From contig NZ_BCWQ01000001.1 of assembly GCF_001592285.1 (NCBI RefSeq), positions 310,001-374,000 on the forward strand: a stretch of 64,000 bases of DNA. Direction: 5' to 3'. Under the pieces are notes generated by a model. The model made no database searches. It was not told where the DNA came from and saw nothing but the letters and a program-made list of their open reading frames with translations. Position numbers and translations under genes: made by a program. The stretch comes from Hydrogenophaga pseudoflava NBRC 102511 (GTDB lineage Bacteria > Pseudomonadota > Gammaproteobacteria > Burkholderiales > Burkholderiaceae_C). Positions 22,300 through 32,938 of this stretch are shown piece after piece (within the stretch, counting starts at the first letter, position 1; each line of letters opens with the position of its first letter).

Positions 22300-24446
22300 G
22301 CGGGCTCCTGTTCGTCGGGAGCGCGGCCGATCACGACAGCATCGACCGCGCAGCCACCGCCGCGCGAGGCCGGCAGGGCCATGAAGGGGTTGATGTCCAC
22401 GCTCTCCAGCGTGTCGCCGCAGGCCACGGCAAAGCGCGACAGCGCCACGATCTGCTGTGCCAGCAGGTCCAGGTCGGCCGGTTCACGGCCGCGGGCGCCG
22501 GCCAGCAAGGCGTGTGCCTTGGTGGCCCGGATCATTTCGTGCGCCTGGGCCAGGCCCACCGGTGCCGGGCGCAGCACCACGTCGTGCAGGGTTTCGACGA
22601 ACACACCGCCCAGGCCGAACATGACCATGGGGCCGAACACCGGGTCGCGCTGAATGCCCAGCAGGCACTCGGTGCCGTGGCGGTCGACCATGGGCGCGAC
22701 GAGCACGCCGTCCAGCCGCGCTTCGGGGGCGTTCTGGCGCACGGCGGCCATCAGGCGGGCGTACCCGTCGCGCACGGCCTCGGCGCCTTGCAGGTTGAGC
22801 ACCACGCCACCTGCATCGGACTTGTGCAGGATGTCGGCCGACACGATCTTGAGCACCACCGCCGAGCCCAGGCGTCCGGCCGCGGCCACGGCTTCGTCGG
22901 CGCTGTGCACCAGGGCGTGCGGCACCACGCGCAGGCCGGCCTGCGCCAGCGCGGCCAGCGACTCGGGCTCGTTCAGCGCCCGCGCCGGCAGGCTGAGCGG
23001 TGACGCCGGCTCGTCGGCGGGCGCCACCGGGGCGTCCAGGCGCTGGGCCAGGCGCGCCAGTGCGGACACGGTGCGCACGGCCTCGGTGGGTTCGCTGAAC
23101 ACCATGCAGCCCAGGGCCTCCAGGGCCTGCCGGCGTGCGGGCGTGAGCAAGGTGCTCAGGGCCAGCAGCTTGTCGGGGTAGTCTCTGCGCAGGTTGGTGA
23201 CCAGCGACTCCAGCACCGGCCAGAAGCGTTCGGCGGTGCCGGCGGCGGCCAGGAAGCCGATCCAGCTCGCGTAGCCGCCCTGGTCGAGCATCAGGCGCGC
23301 GGTGCGTTCGATCAGCGTGGCATCGTTGGTGACCTGGCCCGTGATGTCGACCGGGTTGGTGGGTGCAGCGAACGGCACCCATTCGCGGATGGTGGCCTGG
23401 GCCGTGTCAGGCATCGGCCTCAGGTCGAGCCCGGCCTGGCTGGCCTCGTCGGCCATCAGCACGCCGACACCCCCCGAGACGGTGAACAGGCCCAAGGACG
23501 CATCGCGCGGCAGACCGCCGATCGCCGCGGCTGCGGCAACGCCGAAAAACTCGGTGATGTCTTTGGCGCGGTGCACACCGTATTCGCGGAACACCGCGTC
23601 GTAGACGGCGTCGTTGCCCGCCAGCGCCGCGGTGTGCGAGGCGGCTGCCTTGGCGCCCGCCTCCGTGCGGCCGACCTTGACGATGACCACCGGCTTGCGC
23701 GCGGCCTGTGCTGCGGCCAGTGCCTGGCGCAGTCGCGGACCGTTGCGGCAGCCCTCCATGTAGCCCATGATCACCCGCGTCTGCGGGTCGTGCGCCAGCC
23801 ACTCCACGCAGTCGGCGAAGTCGATGTCCGCCTCGTTGCCGGTGGTGATCCAGTGCGACAGGCCGATGCCGCGCTCGCGCGCCAGCGCGTAGGCGTAGGC
23901 ACCGAATGCACCCGACTGGCTGACCAGGCCGATCGGCCCGTGCCGCACCTGGCCGCTGGCCGGTGCCGGCGAGAAGGTGGCGTAGAGCTGTTCGCCCACG
24001 TTCATGAAACCCAGACAGTTCGGACCCAGCAGGCGCACGCCGCCACGGCGGGCGATGGCAGTGAGCTCGGCCTGCTGGCCCGCTCCGTCGTCGCCAGTCT
24101 CGGCAAAGCCCGAGGTGAACATCACCACGCCCTTGACGCCAGCGGCCACAGCGTCTTCCAGCGCGGCGCGCGAGAGCGAGGCAGGGATGGCGAAGATGGC
24201 CAGGTCCACCGGCTCGCCAATGGCCTGCAGTGAGGGGAAGGCCGGCAGGCCCTGCACCGTGGTCTGTTTCGGGTTGACCGGCAGCACCCGGCCAGCGTAG
24301 CCAAAGCGCTTCATGAAATCGACCGGGATGCCACCGATCTTGCTCACCGTGTCGGAGGCACCGACCACCGCGACCGAGCGGGGGGCAAAGATGGCCGAGA
24401 GCGTCTGCAGCCGCTGGCCGGTGTCGTTCTGGGGTTTGTCGCTCAT
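22296..24446 (-). CDS. Acyl-CoA synthetase (ADP-forming), fused alpha-beta type
   Basis: 716 residues; ATG at 24446 with AGGAGA 4-5 bases upstream. The N-terminal CoA-binding domain opens with FAPRSVAVVGASDTVSKIG. LLGPNCLGFMN and VSQSGAFGAYAYALA are succinyl-CoA-synthetase-like ligase blocks, and AASHTAALAGND contains the His expected to carry the phosphoryl group. The C-terminal third (after LPARALNEPESLAALAQAGL) is the ATP-grasp domain (AVVLKIVSADILHKSDAGGV, GTECLLGIQRDPVFGP). It would make an acyl-CoA from a carboxylate, ATP and CoA. It leads the DUF1254 operon and is divergent from a TetR regulator. Confidence 0.9.
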   Translation of the reverse strand: MSDKPQNDTGQRLQTLSAIFAPRSVAVVGASDTVSKIGGIPVDFMKRFGYAGRVLPVNPKQTTVQGLPAFPSLQAIGEPVDLAIFAIPASLSRAALEDAVAAGVKGVVMFTSGFAETGDDGAGQQAELTAIARRGGVRLLGPNCLGFMNVGEQLYATFSPAPASGQVRHGPIGLVSQSGAFGAYAYALARERGIGLSHWITTGNEADIDFADCVEWLAHDPQTRVIMGYMEGCRNGPRLRQALAAAQAARKPVVIVKVGRTEAGAKAAASHTAALAGNDAVYDAVFREYGVHRAKDITEFFGVAAAAAIGGLPRDASLGLFTVSGGVGVLMADEASQAGLDLRPMPDTAQATIREWVPFAAPTNPVDITGQVTNDATLIERTARLMLDQGGYASWIGFLAAAGTAERFWPVLESLVTNLRRDYPDKLLALSTLLTPARRQALEALGCMVFSEPTEAVRTVSALARLAQRLDAPVAPADEPASPLSLPARALNEPESLAALAQAGLRVVPHALVHSADEAVAAAGRLGSAVVLKIVSADILHKSDAGGVVLNLQGAEAVRDGYARLMAAVRQNAPEARLDGVLVAPMVDRHGTECLLGIQRDPVFGPMVMFGLGGVFVETLHDVVLRPAPVGLAQAHEMIRATKAHALLAGARGREPADLDLLAQQIVALSRFAVACGDTLESVDINPFMALPASRGGGCAVDAVVIGRAPDEQEPA

Positions 24447-24466
24447 GTGTCTCCTGTCCGTTGCTC

Positions 24467-24510
24467 TTGTCAATTTAATGTGACTGAATTAAAGTAATTC
24501 GAGCGAATTA
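24467..24510 (+). promoter_or_regulatory. Promoter and two palindromic operators between acyl-CoA synthetase and tetR
   Basis: TTGTCA (24467-24472) and TAAAGT (24490-24495) at 17-base spacing form a plausible promoter for tetR. Two inverted repeats overlie it: TTTAAT-N8-ATTAAA (24474-24493) and TAATTCG-AG-CGAATTA (24495-24510, perfect). Together they fill most of the 83-bp divergent gap and stand out as AT-rich. Their place fits TetR binding that controls both arms. The acyl-CoA synthetase promoter itself is not clear. Confidence 0.6.
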
Positions 24511-24529
24511 AAACAGCCGGATTGCACAA

Positions 24530-25243
24530 ATGTCAAACACCAGCACCACTCTCAGTCGCAAACGCGTCAGCCAGGTCACCATCCAGCGTGCGACCGAATC
24601 GCCCGACGCACAGCTGTCGGCGACGGCTCGCCACATGCTCGACGTGGCCGAGCCGCTGTTTGCGGAAAAAGGCATCGAGCAGGTGTCTCTGCGGGAGATC
24701 GTCGCGGCCAGCGGGCAGCGAAACCTCTCTGCCGCCCGCTACCACTTCGGCAGCCGCGAACAGCTCATAGCCCTGTTGCTGGCCAGGCGTCTATGGTTCA
24801 TCAACGAGGACCGTCATGCGCGGCTGGACGCGCTTGAAGCCGCCGGGCGTGCTGGCGATGTGGAGGCGCTGGTGCGCGAGTCGCTGGACGCACTCGCCAG
24901 CACCGTGCGCGACCAGCCCTGGGGTGCGGACTACGTGCGGGTGGCGGCACAGGCCACTTTCAGTCCCCGGCTGAACCCCTACGACATCGTCGACCCGATC
25001 TATCTGAGCGGCCACACGCGCATTGCCCGGCTGCTGCGCGCGGCACTGCCGGATCTGCCCGAGCGCACCTTCCATGACCGCATGCGGCTGATCAGCAACG
25101 AAATCGTGTTCACGCTGGCGCGCTGGATCAGCGACCACGGACCTGTGACATCACCCACGCGCCGCCGCTACGACGCTCTGGTGCGACACACCATCGAGTT
25201 CCTCGTCGCCGGCATGAAAGCCCCCTCCGGAGAACCGACATGA
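24530..25243 (+). CDS. TetR/AcrR family transcriptional repressor
   Basis: 237 residues. The helix-turn-helix domain lies at about residues 33-80 (ARHMLDVAEPLFAEKGIEQV, LREIVAASGQRNLSAARYHF), preceded by an unusually long tail of about 28 residues. The ligand domain that follows is not diagnostic; it includes WGADYVRVAAQATFSPRLNP. It is divergent from the acyl-CoA synthetase operon and overlaps the next gene by ATGA. The palindromes just upstream are likely its operators, so it should repress both its own operon and the synthetase arm until an acyl-CoA or acid ligand binds (inference). Confidence 0.85.
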   Translation: MSNTSTTLSRKRVSQVTIQRATESPDAQLSATARHMLDVAEPLFAEKGIEQVSLREIVAASGQRNLSAARYHFGSREQLIALLLARRLWFINEDRHARLDALEAAGRAGDVEALVRESLDALASTVRDQPWGADYVRVAAQATFSPRLNPYDIVDPIYLSGHTRIARLLRAALPDLPERTFHDRMRLISNEIVFTLARWISDHGPVTSPTRRRYDALVRHTIEFLVAGMKAPSGEPT

Positions 25244-26499
25244 ACACCAAGCCTTCCACAAGCGATGCGTTTCTGATCACGGGCGAAGGCGTCGACGCGG
25301 TGGCTCCCGGCCTGTGGATCGTGCGTGGTCAGGGCAACACCTTCGTCGCAGAGATCGACGCCGGGCTGGTGGTGATCGACAGCGGCCCTGGCGGAAAGGT
25401 CACCAGGGGCATGATCGATTCGCTCCGGACTGTGTCCGATCGGCCGGTGCATGCCATCTGCTTCTCGCACGGGCACATCGGCTACAACAGCGGCCTGCCG
25501 CTGTGGCTGGAACACGCGCGGCAGCGCGGCGACGCGCCGCCGCGCGTGATCGCCCATGCCAATCTGCCACGGCGCGCTGCGCGCTACCGCGAGACCATGG
25601 CGCTGCAGGAACGCATGGCCGAACTGCAGTTCCGCCGCGAGCCCGGCACCATGACCGGCAAGTTCCCGGTGCACGACCCGGCTGAAGTGTTCGATACGGC
25701 GCTCGTGCTCGGGGACCTGAACGGCCGCCACGTGGTGCTGATCTGGAGCCCGTCGGAAACCGACGACGCGGTGGCGCTCTGGTGCCCGGCCGAACGGGTG
25801 CTGTACGGCGGGCCGGCAGTGATCGACTCGATTCCCAATCTGGGCACGCCCTTTCGCACGCAGCGCGACACGGTGCGCTGGGCCGGCACGCTGGAGCGCC
25901 TGGCGCACCTGCGGCCACAGCGCGTGGTGCGCGAATTCGGTCCCTGCATTGAGGGCGAACAGGAGGTGCAGCGCGTGCTGCTGGACACCGCGCGCGCCCT
26001 GCGCTGGGTGCGCGACGAGGTGGTGCGGCTGATGAACCAGGGCCTGGGCGAGCGAGAGATCCTGGAGGCCGTGCGCTTTCCAGCCGACCTGTTCGCTCAG
26101 CCCTGGATGCAACCCACCTATGGCGACCCGCACTGGATCGTGCGCGACGTCTACCGTTCCGAGAATGGCTGGTGGGACCGCAACCCGACCCAGCTGCACC
26201 CCGCGGCGCCGTCGGCGGTGTCGGCCGCGCTGGCGCGGGCCCTCACCGACAAACCCGCGGTCCTGGCCGAGGCCCGGCGCCTGGCCGACCGGTCCGAGTG
26301 GCAGCTGGCACTGCACGTCGTCGACCTGCTGGCGCTGCTCGATGTCGACGACCCTGATGTGCACACCGCCCGGCAGTTGAAGGCGCACTGGCTGCGCCGG
26401 CGGGCCAGCGATGTGCGCAGCTATGTGTCCAAGAGCCTCTACCACGGTTGCGCGGACCTGCTCGAAAAAGGGCAGCAGGCCCGCTTCGGTATTCATTGA
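25240..26499 (+). CDS. Alkylsulfatase-like metallo-beta-lactamase-fold protein with altered metal motif
   Basis: 419 residues. N-terminal beta-lactamase fold (NTFVAEIDAGLVVIDSGPGG, then ICFSHGHIGYNSG), followed by an alpha-helical region like the dimerisation domain of SdsA1/BDS1 alkylsulfatases (MNQGLGEREILEAV, RDVYRSENGWWDRNPTQLHP, DKPAVLAEARRLADRSEWQLALHVVD, quoted in blocks). The usual HxHxDH is HGHIGY here: the two first His remain, Asp and last His do not. It may use a different metal set or a different chemistry. It is coupled to tetR and followed by a Bug protein, so a catabolic or sensing role toward an imported compound is likely. Confidence 0.65.
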   Translation: MNTKPSTSDAFLITGEGVDAVAPGLWIVRGQGNTFVAEIDAGLVVIDSGPGGKVTRGMIDSLRTVSDRPVHAICFSHGHIGYNSGLPLWLEHARQRGDAPPRVIAHANLPRRAARYRETMALQERMAELQFRREPGTMTGKFPVHDPAEVFDTALVLGDLNGRHVVLIWSPSETDDAVALWCPAERVLYGGPAVIDSIPNLGTPFRTQRDTVRWAGTLERLAHLRPQRVVREFGPCIEGEQEVQRVLLDTARALRWVRDEVVRLMNQGLGEREILEAVRFPADLFAQPWMQPTYGDPHWIVRDVYRSENGWWDRNPTQLHPAAPSAVSAALARALTDKPAVLAEARRLADRSEWQLALHVVDLLALLDVDDPDVHTARQLKAHWLRRRASDVRSYVSKSLYHGCADLLEKGQQARFGIH

Positions 26500-26543
26500 C
26501 TTCCCTGTTCGCCCATCACACCCACCCTAAAAAGGAGACAAAC

Positions 26544-27518
26544 ATGTTCAAGTCCATCGTGGCCTCCCTGGCCGTCTCGTTGCCACTGGCCTGGTCCGGC
26601 AGCGCGCTCGCACAACAATGGCCCACCAAGCCCGTGAAAGTGGTGGTGCCCGGCGGAGCCGGCAGCGGCACCGACATCACCGCCCGCATCTTCACCGACG
26701 CGCTCAGCCGCAAGTTCGGCCAACCCTTCGTGGTCGACAACCGGGCGGGTGCCAACGGCATGATCGGCACCGAATACGTGGCCAAGCAGCCGGCCGATGG
26801 TTACACCCTGCTGTTCTCGTACACCGCGGCGCAGGTGGTCAACCAGAGCCTCTACCCCAAGACCGGCTATGACGGTGCCAAGGACTTCGCGCCCATCGTG
26901 CAGATCGGTTCGGGTGGCAACTTCCTCATCGTGCCCGCGTCCATGCCGGTCAAGGACCTCAGGGAGTTCATCGCCTACGTGAAGGCCAAACCTGAAGACG
27001 AGCTGGCCTACGGTTCGTGGGGCAACGGCTCGGGGGGCCACCTCAGCATGGAGGCGCTCAAGCAGCAGACAGGCGTGAAAATCCGCCACGTGCCGTACAA
27101 GTCGTCGGCCGCAGCCAACACCGACCTGGCCGGTGGTGTCATCCAGGTGGCGTTTTCCGCCACGGCCTCAGCGTTGCCGCTGATCCAGGCGGGCAAGGTC
27201 AAGGCGCTGGCCATCAGCGGACCGAACCGCCTGTCCACCATGCCCGAGGTCAAGACCATGACCGAGCAGGGCGTCAAGTTCGACCTGGCCTCGTGGTACG
27301 GCATGTTCGCGCCCGCTGGCACGCCGCCGGCCATCGTCAATGCCATCAACGCCGAGGTGCACCGTCTCCTGCAACTGCCCGAAATGCGCGAAACCCTGGG
27401 CAAGGTCGGCCTGAGCGACTGGCCCGTCAAAACGCCTGAAGAATTCGCGGCCACGGTGCGCAACGACGTGAAGGAGTGGGGCGACATCGTGCGCAAAGGC
27501 AACATCAAAGTGGATTGA
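26544..27518 (+). CDS. Bug/TctC-type substrate-binding protein of the TetR locus
   Basis: 324 residues. AAAGGAGA sits 8 bases before the ATG. The signal peptide MFKSIVASLAVSLPLAWSGS ends near ALAQQ, and the mature part opens QQWPTKPVKVVVPGGAGSGTD. VDNRAGANGMIGTEYVAKQ and ADGYTLLFSY are the conserved ligand-loop blocks. It is third in the tetR operon, 44 bases after the beta-lactamase-fold gene, and ends before a strong terminator. It probably captures the carboxylate that the ADP-forming synthetase activates. No TctAB permease is present. Confidence 0.85.
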   Translation: MFKSIVASLAVSLPLAWSGSALAQQWPTKPVKVVVPGGAGSGTDITARIFTDALSRKFGQPFVVDNRAGANGMIGTEYVAKQPADGYTLLFSYTAAQVVNQSLYPKTGYDGAKDFAPIVQIGSGGNFLIVPASMPVKDLREFIAYVKAKPEDELAYGSWGNGSGGHLSMEALKQQTGVKIRHVPYKSSAAANTDLAGGVIQVAFSATASALPLIQAGKVKALAISGPNRLSTMPEVKTMTEQGVKFDLASWYGMFAPAGTPPAIVNAINAEVHRLLQLPEMRETLGKVGLSDWPVKTPEEFAATVRNDVKEWGDIVRKGNIKVD

Positions 27519-27570
27519 GGCGCGCAGCCGGGAAGCCGGCACGCTCCGGTGACCTCATCGGAGCGCCATG

Positions 27571-27605
27571 AAAAAAAGGGGCGACGGTCACCCGTCGCCC
27601 CTTTT
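27571..27605. terminator. Bidirectional intrinsic terminator between the Bug gene and dnaJ
   Basis: GGGGCGACGG (27578-27587), loop TCAC, CCGTCGCCCC (27592-27601) form a perfect 10-bp GC-rich stem. Seven A precede it and four T follow, so it has a U-run in either direction. It serves convergent genes ending at 27518 (+) and 27631 (-). Confidence 0.85.
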
Positions 27606-27630
27606 GCATGTCTGACCCCTTTAGTGGCAA

Positions 27631-28767
27631 TCAGCTGAAAAAGCTCTTTGCTTTTTCAAACCAGCCCTTGTCGTTCGGGCTGTGCTTGTGGCCGCCTTTC
27701 TTGAACGACTCGTCGAGTTCCTTGAGCAGCTTGCGCTGGTGTTCGGTCAGCTTCACCGGCGTCTCCACCGCCACGTGGCAGTACAGGTCGCCGGGGTAGC
27801 TGCTGCGCACACCCTTGACGCCCTTGCCGCGCAGGCGGAAGGTCTTGCCGCTCTGCGTGCCTTCGGGCAGGTCGATGGTGGCCTTGCCTTGCAGCGTGGG
27901 CACGTCGATCTCGCCGCCCAGGGCGGCGGTGGTCATGCTCACCGGCACCTGGCAGTGCAGGTCGTCGCCCTCGCGTTCGAAGATGTCGTGCTTGCGCAGC
28001 CGGATCTCGATGTAGAGGTCGCCGGACGGGCCGCCATTCTGGCCCGGTTCGCCGTTGCCGCTGGAGCGGATGCGCTGGCCGTCGTCGATGCCCGCGGGGA
28101 TCTTGATCTCCAGCGTCTTCTGCTTCTTGATCTTGCCCTGGCCGCTGCAGGCGGTGCAGGGCTCGGGGATGATCTTGCCGGTGCCGTGGCAGTGCGGGCA
28201 GGTCTGCTGCACGCTGAAGAAACCCTGGCGCATCTGCACCACGCCCTGGCCGTGGCAGGTGCTGCAGGTCTTGACGCTGGTGCCCGGCTTGGCGCCGGTG
28301 CCCTTGCAGGTCTCGCAGTCGTCCCAGCTGGGGATGCGGATCTGCGTTTCCTTGCCGGTGGCCGCTTCTTCCAGCGTGATTTCCATGGCGTAGGACAGGT
28401 CCGCGCCGCGGTACACCTGCCGGCCGCCACCGCCGCGGCGGGCGCCGCCGAAGATGTCGCCGAAGATGTCGCCGAAGGCCTCGCCGAAGCCGGCAAAACC
28501 TTCCGCGCCGGGGCCGCCCGGGCCGCGCATGTTCGGGTCCACGCCGGCGTGGCCGTACTGGTCGTAGGCCGCCTTCTTCTGCGGGTCCGACAGCATCTCG
28601 TAGGCCTCTTTGGCCTCTTTGAATTTTTCTTCGGCGCCCTTGGCGGCATCACCCTGGTTGCGGTCCGGGTGGTACTTCATCGCCAGCTTGCGATACGCCT
28701 TCTTGATCTCGTCGTCCGAAGCGTTCTTGGGCACGCCCAGCACTTCGTAAAAGTCGCGTTTGGCCAT
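27631..28767 (-). CDS. dnaJ: Molecular chaperone DnaJ
   Basis: 378 residues, a normal length. J domain at 1-70 with HPD in KYHPDRNQ; Gly/Phe-rich linker ([18 protein letters not shown]); four zinc-finger repeats [24 protein letters not shown] and CTACSGQG; then the two substrate-binding beta domains. It recruits clients to DnaK and triggers its ATPase. ATG at 28767 ([12 protein letters not shown]) is the family start. It lies 86 bases after dnaK and closes the heat-shock operon. Confidence 0.97.
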   Translation of the reverse strand: MAKRDFYEVLGVPKNASDDEIKKAYRKLAMKYHPDRNQGDAAKGAEEKFKEAKEAYEMLSDPQKKAAYDQYGHAGVDPNMRGPGGPGAEGFAGFGEAFGDIFGDIFGGARRGGGGRQVYRGADLSYAMEITLEEAATGKETQIRIPSWDDCETCKGTGAKPGTSVKTCSTCHGQGVVQMRQGFFSVQQTCPHCHGTGKIIPEPCTACSGQGKIKKQKTLEIKIPAGIDDGQRIRSSGNGEPGQNGGPSGDLYIEIRLRKHDIFEREGDDLHCQVPVSMTTAALGGEIDVPTLQGKATIDLPEGTQSGKTFRLRGKGVKGVRSSYPGDLYCHVAVETPVKLTEHQRKLLKELDESFKKGGHKHSPNDKGWFEKAKSFFS

Positions 28768-28853
28768 GGTGGTCAATCGGGGTTCTGTTGAGCACAAACG
28801 CCGCGCCAGGTTGCCCCGACGCGGCGGTAACGGTCAATCGGCGGGGCGGCCGA

Positions 28854-30800
<1,947 letters not shown>

Positions 30801-30863
30801 GTTCTGCTCCGTTTTCGAAAGTTTGAATAAGTGTGTGGGGTGGGTGTGGACCCGTTGTGGAGG

Positions 30864-30892
30864 AGATGTGGATAACCGGTGGGCTTTTCAAG
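30864..30892 (-). promoter_or_regulatory. Candidate sigma-32 promoter upstream of dnaK
   Basis: On the minus strand CTTGAA (30892-30887), a 15-base spacer and CCACATCT (30871-30864) closely match the heat-shock consensus CTTGAA / CCCCATNT. The -10 box is 64 bases before the dnaK start. It would let dnaK-dnaJ be induced apart from grpE. Confidence 0.5.
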
Positions 30893-30928
30893 TCCTGAGC
30901 ACCGGTTTTCTTCTCCGTCCGCGGTTCT

Positions 30929-31477
30929 TTATTTGGGGGCCGCGACCGTGACCAGGGCCGGGCGCAGCACGCGCTCGGCGATCAGGTAGCCCTTCTGCAG
31001 CACGGTCACCACGGTGTTGGTGGGCTGGTCGGCCGGCACCAGGCTGATGGCCTGGTGCTGGGTGGGGTCGAACCTGGCGCCGACCTCGGGCGCAATCGCC
31101 ACCACCTTGTTGCGCTCCAGGGCGCTGCGCAGCTGCCGCAGCGTGGCTTCCGAGCCCTCGCGCATCTGCTCCAGCGTCGCTTCCTGGACGGCCAGACCGG
31201 CTTCGAAGCTGTCGAGCACCGGCAGCAGGCCCTCGGCGAAGCTCTCCACCGCGAACTTGCGGGCCTTGGCCATTTCTTCCTCGGCGCGGCGCATGGTGTT
31301 CTGGGCTTCGGCCTTGGCGCGCAGGAACTGCTCGGCCAGCTCGGCGTTCTTGGCCTTCAGCTCGGCGACCTCGTTGGTCAGGGCGGCCAGTGCGTCGGCT
31401 TCTGCCACCGCGGCGGCGGCCAGGGCTTCCTCGGTGCTCTGCGGGGCATTTTCAGCAGGGTTCTGGGCTTGGGTCAT
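30929..31477 (-). CDS. grpE: Nucleotide exchange factor GrpE
   Basis: 182 residues. A Glu/Ala-rich N-terminus leads to the long dimerisation helix ([40 protein letters not shown]). The C-terminal beta domain has [16 protein letters not shown] and [23 protein letters not shown], the family signature, quoted in parts. It opens DnaK for ADP release. It is the first gene of the grpE-dnaK-dnaJ operon and has a strong heat-shock promoter candidate just upstream. Confidence 0.97.
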   Translation of the reverse strand: MTQAQNPAENAPQSTEEALAAAAVAEADALAALTNEVAELKAKNAELAEQFLRAKAEAQNTMRRAEEEMAKARKFAVESFAEGLLPVLDSFEAGLAVQEATLEQMREGSEATLRQLRSALERNKVVAIAPEVGARFDPTQHQAISLVPADQPTNTVVTVLQKGYLIAERVLRPALVTVAAPK

Positions 31478-31522
31478 GTCAAAAATTCAAATAAAACAAG
31501 GGCGTAGATCGCCGTGTGCATT

Positions 31523-31550
31523 AGGTGGGGGCGCCGCCGGCCCGTTCAAG
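31523..31550 (-). promoter_or_regulatory. Sigma-32 heat-shock promoter of grpE-dnaK-dnaJ
   Basis: Minus-strand CTTGAA (31550-31545), 14-base GC-rich spacer and CCCCACCT (31530-31523) match the heat-shock consensus at nearly all positions. The -10 element ends about 45 bases before the grpE start. Its context before a chaperone operon makes this the most secure promoter in the window. Confidence 0.75.
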
Positions 31551-31612
31551 AGGTGACGTCCAGAAACACGCGATGGCGGTGAGAATCGGGGCTTTTTGCA
31601 CGGAACCCTGTC

Positions 31613-32458
31613 ATGAAACTCTTTCGCCATGGCCCGCTGGGCGCCGAGAAACCCGGTCTGATCGATGCCCGCGGCGGGCTGCGCGACCTCTCGGGCGTGG
31701 TGCCGGACATCGCCGGCACCGTGCTGGGGCGTGATTCTATGGCCCGGCTGCACGCGCTAGACCCGTCCACGCTGCCGCTGGTGGCCGAGGGCCGGCGCAT
31801 CGGCGCCTGTGTGGGCGGCGTGGGCAATGTGGTCTGCATCGGCCTGAACTATTCCGACCACGCGGCCGAGTCTGGCATGAAGGTGCCCGGCCAGCCCATC
31901 GTGTTCAACAAGCACAACGGCGCCATCAGCGGCCCGGACGACGACATCTGGCTGCCGCCCGGCTCGCAGAAGATGGACTGGGAGGTGGAACTGGGCATCG
32001 TGATCGGCGAGCGTGCCTTTCATGTCAGCGAAGCAGACGCGCTGCAGCACGTGGCCGGCTTCTGCCTGGTCAACGATGTCTCGGAGCGCGCCTACCAGAC
32101 CGAGTACGAGGGCCAGTGGACCAAGGGCAAGAGCTACCCCACGCACTGCCCGGTCGGCCCCTGGCTGGTCACGCCCGACGAACTGGGCGACCCGCAGGAC
32201 GTGGACCTCTGGCTGGACGTGAACGGTGTGCGCCGCCAGACCGGCAACACCCGGACCATGATCTTCGGCGTGGCCCAGATCGTGAGCTACCTCAGCCGCT
32301 TCATGGCGCTGCAGCCGGGCGATGTGATCCCCACCGGCACGCCGCCCGGCGTGGGCATGGGCCAGAAGCCGCCGGTGTTCCTCAAGGTGGGCGATGTGGT
32401 GACGCTGGGCGGACGGGGACTGGGCCAGCAGCGGCAGAAGGTCGTGCCGACGCCTTGA
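31613..32458 (+). CDS. Fumarylacetoacetate hydrolase family protein
   Basis: 281 residues. An N-terminal domain of about 65 residues precedes the FAH fold starting VCIGLNYSDHAAESG. Metal ligands are visible in MDWEVELGIVIG (Glu-x-Glu) and FCLVNDVSERAYQ (Asp). PTGTPPGVGMGQKPPVFLKVG is the conserved C-terminal loop, quoted in its core. This subgroup includes ureidoglycolate lyase-like and 2,4-diketo-3-deoxy-sugar acid hydrolases that break C-C or C-N bonds in oxo acids. It is divergent from grpE and convergent with the HxlR gene; the substrate is not predictable. Confidence 0.8.
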   Translation: MKLFRHGPLGAEKPGLIDARGGLRDLSGVVPDIAGTVLGRDSMARLHALDPSTLPLVAEGRRIGACVGGVGNVVCIGLNYSDHAAESGMKVPGQPIVFNKHNGAISGPDDDIWLPPGSQKMDWEVELGIVIGERAFHVSEADALQHVAGFCLVNDVSERAYQTEYEGQWTKGKSYPTHCPVGPWLVTPDELGDPQDVDLWLDVNGVRRQTGNTRTMIFGVAQIVSYLSRFMALQPGDVIPTGTPPGVGMGQKPPVFLKVGDVVTLGGRGLGQQRQKVVPTP

Positions 32459-32465
32459 CCCGGTT

Positions 32466-32813
32466 TCAGGGGGCGTGCGCGGCGGCCGTTGGGGTGGAAA
32501 CCGCCATCGCCGCGCGGGCCTGCTGATGGGCCCAGCGGCCGGCGAACTGCTGCACGTCGACCATGCGGCGTGCCAGGTCGGCGCCCTGGTGGGTGAGGCG
32601 GTAGCCGTCGCCGGTGTGGTCCACCAGTCGGGCGGCCCGCAGTTCCTTCAGACGGGTGTTGAGCGTGTTGGGGGTGACGCCACCGATGCTGTCCTGGAGC
32701 AGGCGGAAGGTCTGCGGATGCCCGTCGCTCAAGGCCCAGATCACACGCATCGCGTAGCGCGACTCGAGCAGGTCGAACAGCTGAATGACCGCCGCATGGT
32801 CTTTGGCACTCAT
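32466..32813 (-). CDS. HxlR-type winged-helix transcriptional regulator
   Basis: 115 residues. The core VIQLFDLLESRYAMRVIWAL, FRLLQDSIGGVTPNTLNTRL and KELRAARLVDHTGDGYRLTHQG is a winged helix of the HxlR family, quoted in blocks. The conserved Cys seen in redox- or aldehyde-sensing members is absent, so it is not a thiol sensor. ATG at 32813 is chosen because an upstream one at 32858 would add residues without homology and overlap the likely promoter. A palindrome 58 bases upstream is a likely operator. Confidence 0.75.
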   Translation of the reverse strand: MSAKDHAAVIQLFDLLESRYAMRVIWALSDGHPQTFRLLQDSIGGVTPNTLNTRLKELRAARLVDHTGDGYRLTHQGADLARRMVDVQQFAGRWAHQQARAAMAVSTPTAAAHAP

Positions 32814-32856
32814 GGTTTGTCTCCTGGACCAGCCTTCTGCGTCGAGGCTTGAAACC

Positions 32857-32887
32857 ACTATACGGCGGGCGCTAGCAGTTCGCTAGC
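32857..32887 (-). promoter_or_regulatory. Candidate promoter and GCTAGC inverted repeat upstream of the HxlR gene
   Basis: GCTAGC (32871-32876), five bases, GCTAGC (32882-32887) form a perfect inverted repeat. On the minus strand TATAGT (32862-32857) is a good -10 box, and the repeat covers the region from the -35 to the spacer. This layout suits autorepression by the HxlR protein. Confidence 0.5.
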
Positions 32888-32938
32888 TGGAAAGCCAGTC
32901 CCACCGGGAAAGCACGCTCGGGATTTACCCGGATTGCA

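Noticed and set aside
24464..24469. TTGACA on the minus strand as the -35 box of the acyl-CoA synthetase gene
   Set aside because: It lies only about 18 bases before the ATG, so the matching -10 would fall at or past the start codon.
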